Source of the DNA: Planctomycetaceae bacterium
GTDB taxonomy: Bacteria > Planctomycetota > Planctomycetia > Planctomycetales > Planctomycetaceae
Direction: 5' to 3'
Assembly: GCA_021732995.1 (NCBI GenBank)
Contig: JAKFWA010000135.1
Coordinates: forward strand, 81,947-145,946
Length of the DNA stretch: 64,000 bases
This document shows positions 39,701-48,700 of this stretch, one piece after another. The notes under the pieces were generated by a model. That model was not told the origin of the DNA, did no database searches, and saw nothing but the letters and a program-made list of their open reading frames with translations. Numbering within the stretch: position 1 is the stretch's first letter; every line of letters starts with the position of its first letter. The position numbers were made by a program, and so were the translations under genes.

Positions 39701-42700
39701 GGAAGTCCCCTGATCGACGCAGGAGTCAACGGTTCCATACTACTGACGGACCAACGTGGTGCGGCGCGAACCCTCGATGCCAACGGTGACGGAATTGCTA
39801 CCACCGACATCGGCTCTGTCGAGTACGGATTCGTCGTTACCACGACCGCCGACACCGTGGACGCAAATCCGGGCGACGGCATCGCGGCAGACGCCAGCGG
39901 CCGGACGTCGCTCCGTGCGGCCATCATGGAAGCAAATGCTCTGGCAGGCTACGAGGTGATCTACGTCCCAACCGGTACATATTTGTTATCGAACGCCGAG
40001 GACCGGCAACTGTCGATCACATCCCACTTGCAGGTGATGGGAGCGAGTGGAGCGATCATTGACGCGCAAGGGCAGTCTCGCGTGGTGGCCATCGGTCCCA
40101 CTGCGATGGCCACGCTGGAAGCACTGGAACTGAGAAATGGAACCGTCCATCCCAGCACATACGGCGGCGTTGTCGAAAACGAAGGACAGCTGACCCTACG
40201 CAACGCGAGCATCAGAAATGGTTCCGCGGGCGCTGGCGGTGGTCTGTCAAACATTGGGACGGCCCTGCTCGAAGACGTCAGCTTCACCAGCAACTGGGGG
40301 ATTGGAGGCGGAGCGATTCACAACGCTGGAACGCTATCCATGGTGCGAGGGGCATTGACTCACAATGTAGGGCTCTTTAATTCAGGTGGTCTCAATAACG
40401 AGGGACAGGTCACGTTGGCGAGCGTGACCATCGATAGCAATTCCGCCGGAACGGGTGGCGCGGTTCGGAATACCGGAACGCTGACTGTGACTGGCAGTAC
40501 GTTGTCGAATAATGTTGCTGGAACTGAAGCAGGGGCGATCTACAACTTTGGAACTCTAGTTGTTTCCCGTTCGACGATCAGCGGCAATGTAGGACAGTCG
40601 GGATTCGGAGGTGGCGGGGGCATTCTGAACCGGGGTGGATCGCTTTCCGTCAGCTTCTCGACGATCACGAATAATTCCGCGGGCGGTTCCGGTGGCGGAA
40701 TCTGGAGTTCCGCGTCAACGGTCGACATCGACAATTCGATCATCGCGGGCAACTCATCGTCCCCCAGTGGGAGCCCAGATCTTAGTGGGCATTATCGATC
40801 GGGAGGTCGCAACCTTGTCGGCATCAATGCGAACTCCGGACTGCCCTCATGGGACGAAAGCAATCCCGCGGAAGGCAACGTGTTCCGGCAGTTTCGCGGG
40901 ATTGTCGATGGAGTTAACGGGGACGTCATCGGCACTCTGGCCGCTCCTCTCGACATCAAACTCGGCCCGCTCGCGGAGAATGGTGGGTTTACGAGGACGC
41001 ACGCATTGTTGGCTGGTAGTCCTGCGATTAACACGGGCAGGGCTGCGAGCGTCCTCGACCGAGACCAGCGGGGTGTGCCGCGAAGTATTGGGGCCGCCTC
41101 GGATATTGGAGCTTTTGAGTCTGGTTACGCGGGCATCATCGTCAACACCAGCCTGGATACGGTTGATACTCAGCCAGGCGATGGGTTCGCTCGCGACGCC
41201 AGTGGGAAAACTTCACTGCGCGCCGCAATCATGGAAGCGAACGCTCTGGCGGGCACGCAGATCATCGCAATTCCAGATGGGATCTATGAGTTGACGATTG
41301 CGGGAGCCAGCGAGGACTTCGCTGTCACTGGTGACCTCGACATTCGAGACGGTCTGATCATTATCGGAGGCGGCTCAAAGAAGACCTGCATCGACGCCAA
41401 AGGACTCGATCGCGTGTTTCAGGTTCATCCGGGGATCACCGTTGAATTCGCGGATGTGACGATTCAAGGAGGCCGCGTCTTTGGGCGTGGCGGTGGAGTT
41501 AGCGGTGATGGAAGCGATATGACCTTCCGCCGCATCACCATGACAGACAATTGGTCAGGGGAAGGTGGTGGATTGTTCGCCGAAGGCCTGTCGAATGTAA
41601 CGAATGTTGAAGACAGTACGTTTTTCAACAACCGTGCAAACACCGGGATGGGCGGACCGGATGATGGATGGGCTGGTGCCATTGGTGTCGCCACGGTCAT
41701 TAATATCAATCGTTCGACGTTCTCGGGCAATGTAGCCGCTGCGCATGGTGGTGCCATCGCTGAGGGTGGGACGGTCAATATTACCAACAGTACCTTCTCC
41801 GGGAACTCGGCCGGTCTGGATGGTGGTGCGATCCTGAGCAGTTCGCGAGTGACTCTGCTCAACAGCACAGTCACAATGAATACCGCAGGCAGGGATGGAG
41901 GCGGCCTGATGAACGGTAACAACGTCAATTGGTTTCCTCAGTTCACGATCAAGAACAGTGTCATCGCGGGCAATACGGCCGTTGGTGCCCGCGATGTCGG
42001 CGGATTCCGACCAGTCATTTCCCAGGGACACAACCTGGTTGGAATTGATAACAATTTGGGGTTCAACGGCACCGGCGATATGCTGGGCACTCCCCAGAGT
42101 CCGCTGGACGCGAAGCTGGGGCCACTCGCTGACAATGGCGGGTTCACGGCAACGCATCTGCCGCTGCCGGGTAGTCTATTGATTGATACCGGATCAAATG
42201 TTGGTGCTCCAGTAACTGACCAAGTCGGTAATCCACGGCCGCAGGATGCCGATTTCGATGGTACTGCAACCGTAGATATCGGCGCGGTGGAACGCTACTT
42301 CGGCGAGATCCACGGTACGGTCTTCTACGACGTCGGAGCCGATGGATTCCACGGGAACTCGCCAGCGGAACCGGGACTCGCCGGGCGCCGGGTTTATCTT
42401 GATCTGGATAATGATGAGCAGTTTGACGTTGGTGAGCCCAGCGCGTTGACGCTTGCTGACGACCCGGCGACGCCAGGAGCCAATGAGGCGGGTCGTTACT
42501 CTCTGCTCAACTTAGTCCCGAATCCATATGTCGTCCGTCAGGTCGTGCCGGATGGATTCGTAATTTCGGGCGTTGTCTCGAACAGCGAATTGAGGCACGG
42601 TTCGTACACTCTTAGTCCCGGTGAGATTGTGAACCGGTTCGACTTCGCCAACCTCGTCACGTTGGCTATCGACGATGTCTCCGTGTTGGAGAGTGATGTC

Positions 42701-45700
42701 GGCGCAGGGGCCGCGACATTCACGGTCACGTTGTCGCAAGCATCGCCGGTTCCGGTGACGGTGAACTACGCGACCATCGAGGTCAGTACGGGAACCGGAG
42801 TTGACCTCAACGAGAGTCAGTCCGGCATCGACTTCCTCCCAACCAGCGGAACACTGACTTTCAGTCCTGGCGAAACCAGCAAAACCATCTCGGTGACTAT
42901 TCCTGGCGATGACCTTGATGAGTTCAATGAGCCATTCGCGGTGTTGCTTTCCAATTCGACGAACGCGGCGATCGCAGATGGTCGCGGCGACGGGACGATC
43001 ATCACAAATGGTGATCCATCGCCCAGCGTTTCCATTGTCAATCAGTCCGTTTCCGAAGGGGACCGCGGACAGAACTCACAGCTGGTGAACGTGGCGTTGT
43101 CTGTACCCAGCGGGCGAGTGGTGCAAGTCAACTACTCAGTCGTGGCTACGGGTAGCGCCGTCGATGGCAAGGACTTCGTTGCGCAGACAGGCTCGATCAC
43201 GTTCGCGCCCGGTGTTACCAGTCAATCGCTCAGTTTGAATGTGCTGGGTGACTTCGCGGTGGAGACGAATGAAACCTTTGAAGTGCGGCTCAGCGAACCA
43301 GTCGCGGCGACCATCGGCTCGTCGACCGCTACCATCACGATTCTAGATGATGACATCGATCTGACCGTCAACAGCACTGCAGATAATGCGGATACGAAGT
43401 CAGGAGCAGGCATTGAGACGGGGGTACCGAATGAGATCACATTGCGCGCCGCCGTGCAGGAAGCCAATCAACGCGACGGCGATGACGAGATCGTGCTGCC
43501 TGCAGGTGTTTATACCCTCGACCGGACTGGAGCAGAGGATGCGGCCGCCTCGGGTGATCTTGATATCACCCTCGGCTTCCTGCGTATTCGAGGTGCCGGC
43601 GCAGGTCTGACCATTATCGAGATGGGATCGCAAGCCACGCGTGACCGACTCTTCCAGGTGCTGGCTGGTGCGACACTCGAACTGGAAGGCGTGACATTGC
43701 GAAAGGGTGAAGCTCCGAGCGGTCAGGACGGTGGGGCGATCCTGAACTCCGGCGAGGCAATCATCCGCAACAGCGAACTCAAGGATAATACTGCGAGAAA
43801 CGGCGGAGCGGTCTTCGTCAGCGCCTCATCCAAGCTTGATGTTGAGCACGTTTTGTTTACCAACAATCGAGCCATCGGAACGAACTCGCTGGGAGGGGCG
43901 ATCGGAACAGCCATTAGTACCACCCCTGAGATAACGGTTCTCAACGGCACGTTTGAATCGAATCTGGCCATCGGCGGCGGCGGTGCCATCTACAGCGGCG
44001 GAAAGGCAACGGTCACGACGTCCAGCTTTTCAAAGAATCAAGTCGTTGCGGCCACCGGCGGCAATGCACGGGGCGGAGCCATTCGATCTGACAGCAGTTC
44101 CAAGCTTTCTATCTATGACTCCAGTTTCACGCAGAACCTTGCTCAGACCAGCAATGCCGGCACGGCCTTGGGCGGTGCGGTCTATACCAATACTAGCAGT
44201 GAGTTGACGATCTCCGGCTCGACGTTCGCGTTGAACGAGGTTAAGGGCGATGGGGGCACGACCAACCGCAATGGCGGTGCGCTGTCTACTCAGGGCAATG
44301 CCACGCTGGTGAATTCTACCTTCTCTGGCAACACTGCCACGACTGATGGCGGCGCGATTCAGCATTCCACCGGCAAGCTGGAGATGAATTTCATTACGGT
44401 GGCCGCGAATTCCGCCGGTCGCAATGGCGGTGGCGTTACAATTACGTCGGGAACGGCAACTACCAGAAACTCGTTGATTGCAACAAATAAGGTAGCAACC
44501 ACTCCCAGCGATGTGTTTGGCTCGTTCACTTCCGGCGGTTATAATTTCATCGGATTCATAGGTACCGCCACCGGCTTCGCAGATCCCGACTTGATAGGCA
44601 CGGATTCCAAAGCGCCGCTCGATCCTCAGATTGAACCACTTGCCGACAACGGCGGCCCAACCTGGACACACGCCCTGAAGGTAACTCAAGTCGGTGAGCA
44701 GATTATCCGCAGTCCTGCGATCGATGCTGTTAATGACTCCAAGTTGCCGGCTACCGACCAGCGCGGGCAAGCTCGGTCGATCGACGGAGATGATCAGGAA
44801 GGTGCTCGACCCGATATTGGAGCCTATGAGCGACTGCTGAATCGTCGACCGGCATTTGTCAATCAATCGTTTAGTCTCGCAGAGAACGCGACCGCAGGTA
44901 CCACGATTGGAACCATTGTCGTATCTGATCCAGATAACAACTTGGACACGGTTGAAGTCGTCAGCGGAGACACCGACGCGATTCAGTTCGATCCGGCGAC
45001 CGGCAAGCTCACCGCCTCGAAAGCTTTTGACTTTGAGTCTCGTAACGCCTACTCGATCACTTTGCGTGCGACAGACCACAATCAATTAAGTCGCACTGCC
45101 GTAATGACCATCTCGATCCTCGATGTGAACGAGGCTCCTTTGGTGGTTGGTAGCGGTCTCGACAATCGCAATCGGCGCGACGGCGATGCCCCCGAGTTCG
45201 TCGACCTCACCGGACTCTTTGAAGATCTCGATGCGAGCGATTCGCTGACGTACTCAGTAGCATCCAACACGAACTCGGCCTTGGTGCAGGCGAGCCTCGT
45301 TGCTGGCAATCAACTGCACTTGACTTACCCGAATTATGCGGGCAATCAGAATCGCACTCCGGCAGCGATCACAGTTCGTGCTACGGACGAGTCCGGGCTG
45401 TTCGTCGAAGATACGTTCCTCATCACCGTCGGCCCGCAGCGCACCTTCGAGTACTCGCTCGTACTGACGCGCACACTCACTGCTGATCCGAGTACGACGG
45501 TCTTGCCAAGCTCGCTGTCTTCGATCGGTCCCGAGACCGAGTTCTTCGTGGAAGTCTGGATTCGTGATCTGCTGGTCGCTGACCGATCGGACTTCCCCGC
45601 CAGCCTTTCAGCCGATCAAGCCAGTGAGGGAATTCTGTCGGCTGCCGTCGATTTGATTTTCGATCCCGCACGCTCGACGGCCGTGGAAGTCATTCCTGAC

Positions 45701-48700
45701 AGCACTGCGTTTACTGACGCGTCGTCCGATGTATTGGACCCGGAGAGTGGCTTGGTGAGCAACCTGCGCGGGCTCGCACCTGATCCACTTGACGCTCCGC
45801 GGGCGGTGCGATTTGCCAAACTCGGAGCAGTGAAGTTCCGGTCATCTGGCAACCTCGGTAGCCAGACTTTCAGGCTTGCGCTGAGTGGTAATGAAACACA
45901 GACCCAGCGAGTTGCTACTGGACCGGCCAGCGGAACGGTACATCCATCGCAGATTCAATTAGGAGAGTCGTTGACATTGGGCATCGATCCGGGTGATCGG
46001 GTCGGCGTGACTCGGTTGTTCGAGTCTCCCTTCAACGTCAGCCTGAACGGCGGCACGTCGCCAGTTGGCGTGGTTGCACGCGACTTTGACGGCAACGGGA
46101 CGGTTGATTTCGTCACCGCCAACGGTTCATCCAACAGCCTGAGTTATCTGCGCGCGATGCCCGGATTGGGATTCACGGTGAGTATCAAGCCGGGTGATTT
46201 CATCACCAATCTGAACTTTGGCAATCGAGCACAGCCGGGTGAAGTACAAGGAACCGTGTTCCAGGACAGCAATCGCGACGGCGTATTGGATGCAAATGAG
46301 TCCGGGCTTTCAAACTGGCGCGTGTATCTGGACGTCAACGAGAACGGTAAGTTTGATACTACCGAATCCGGAGAACTCGAACCCAACACGCTGACCGACA
46401 ATGGGCGCTACGCGTTCTCGGGGGTGCTGGCCCTGACTCCACACACCGTCGGAATTGTCATCGACGACGGCTACGAACTCTCAACTTTGACTCAATCGGA
46501 GACTCAAACATTCACACTGTCCGCAGGGGAAGTGCGGAGCAACGTGAACTTTGGAGTCGATTTCACGTCGACGGGCGGTGACGCGGGCGATACGGGCATT
46601 TCGGGGTATATCTTCCGCGACATCAACAAGAACCGCGTGCGTGATGTCGGTGAAGGCTTGCCGAATATTACCGTTTATCTAGACCTCAACCAGAACGGCA
46701 AGTTCGATCTCAACGAACCCACTCGCGTCACGGAAACGAATGCCACGGCCACGCCCGAAGATGAATCCGGTCACTATCTGTTCACAAACCTGACGAATGG
46801 TAAATACTCAGTTCGCGTACTCGCTGGCGAGGCTGGCATGCGGCAGACATCGCCGCTGAACTCAAAATTCGCGACGAACTCCGTGAAAACCGAGATCGGC
46901 CCGCAATCCGCGGTAGCTGGCGATTTCACCGGCGATAACAAGCTGGACGTAGTGGTTGTAAATATCGAATCCAGCAACCTCGCCATTTTCGGTCAGGGCG
47001 CCTCGGGGCTGACGACAACCGGCAAGAGCGTCTTTGACCTGGCGGACAAGAACGCGCATGGGGCCTACGCGATCGTGTCGGCCGATCTGGATGGTGATGA
47101 GGATCTCGATCTGGCGGTCGCGAACTTCCTCAGTTCCAACATCTCGATTCTGCTCAACGACAAAGGCTCGTTTACCCTTGCGCAGCAAAAGAACGTGGGC
47201 GATTTACCAACCGGCATTATCGCGGTTGACGTTGATCATGATGACGATCTCGATTTGATTACTGCGAATACGAATGGCAACGGCATCACGATTCTGAAGA
47301 ATAATGGGTCCGGCCAATTTGCCGATGGAAAGCTGGTATCATTAGGAACGAGCGTGATCTCAGTTGCGGCGCTGGACTTGAATGGAGATCAGCGTCCTGA
47401 ACTGGCGGCCGTGCTGCGTGATACAAATCAAGTTGCGATTCTGAATAATGACGGCGCCGGCAACTACACGGTTGGTACGAAGCTGACCGTGGGGCAGTTC
47501 CCCGTGCAGGTAGTGACGGGTAACTTCAATGCCGACAATCTGCTCGATCTGGCGGTGGTGAATTTCCAATCTCGTGACCTGTCAATTCTGCTCAATCAAG
47601 GCAGTGGTAAGTTTGCTGATGCAAAGTCCGTCCGAGCCAATGTCGGACCAACCTCTGCCGTGCCGATTGATATCGACATGGATGGTGATATTGATCTGGC
47701 GGTTACGGATCAGATCACGCGAAATCGCGCCGCATTGGATCCGACGACTCTGGGATTGGGTGTTACGATCCTGAAGAATGACGGAACGGGTCGATTTGCT
47801 GCTGAAGATCAGGATGGATCGGCGGCGTTCCCGGACGGTATTGCGAGATTCGGCCTCACGTCGGGAGACATGGACGGGGACGGCGACCTCGATCTGTTTG
47901 TGCTCGACCGTTCTCAAGACAGCATGCTGGTGCTCGTCAATAACCTGGAAGCCAGTGCGGCGCGAGTCACGCTGGCGTCGGGCACAACATTGTCCGATGT
48001 GAACTTCACGCTCGAACCGGACCTCACGGGCGACGTTGTTATCAACCTGACCGGCGACCAGGACGTCGTCGTGGCTGCCGTATCCAACAAGCTATCGGTA
48101 ACAATCGATGGAGTTGTGGATGCAAAGTATAGTTCTCTTGCCTCCGCCGATTTGAAGACGCTCACGATCAATGGTGGGACGGGTGATAATACAATCGACC
48201 TGCGAGGAATTACCTCAGCCGCTTTTACAAATTCCGGCGGCGTTGGTGTCACCGTTTCGGCCGGCGCTGGGAATGACCAGATCTTCGGCAGCGGCTTCGC
48301 GGATAAACTCTCTGGCGACATTGGAAACGACACCCTCACCGGTGGTCTTGCTGCCGATTCACTCGATGGAGGGGATGGTACGGGTGACGTGCTCATCGAG
48401 ACCGCCGACTCGAACATGACGCTCGCTGGGCCAACTCTGCTGATTAGCTCTACGAGCACGACGGATCAACTGGCAGGCTTCGAAGCAGCGGTACTTACGG
48501 GCGGTGCCGGAGCCAATCTGATCAACGCATCCGCTGCGACTATTGCCGTAACACTCACTGGTTCGGCCGGTAATGACTCGTTAATTGGTGGTAGCACCGG
48601 TGATTCCCTCGACGGTGGTGACGGAAACGATTCACTGGATGGCGGAGCGGGCGCCGACCAACTTGCTGGCGGCAACAACGACGACACACTGACGGGGGGC

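Noticed and set aside
44030..45085. 351-codon minus-strand ORF, and others such as 48466-49335
   Set aside because: These are antisense frames of the repetitive giant gene, with low-complexity Pro/Ser-rich translations.
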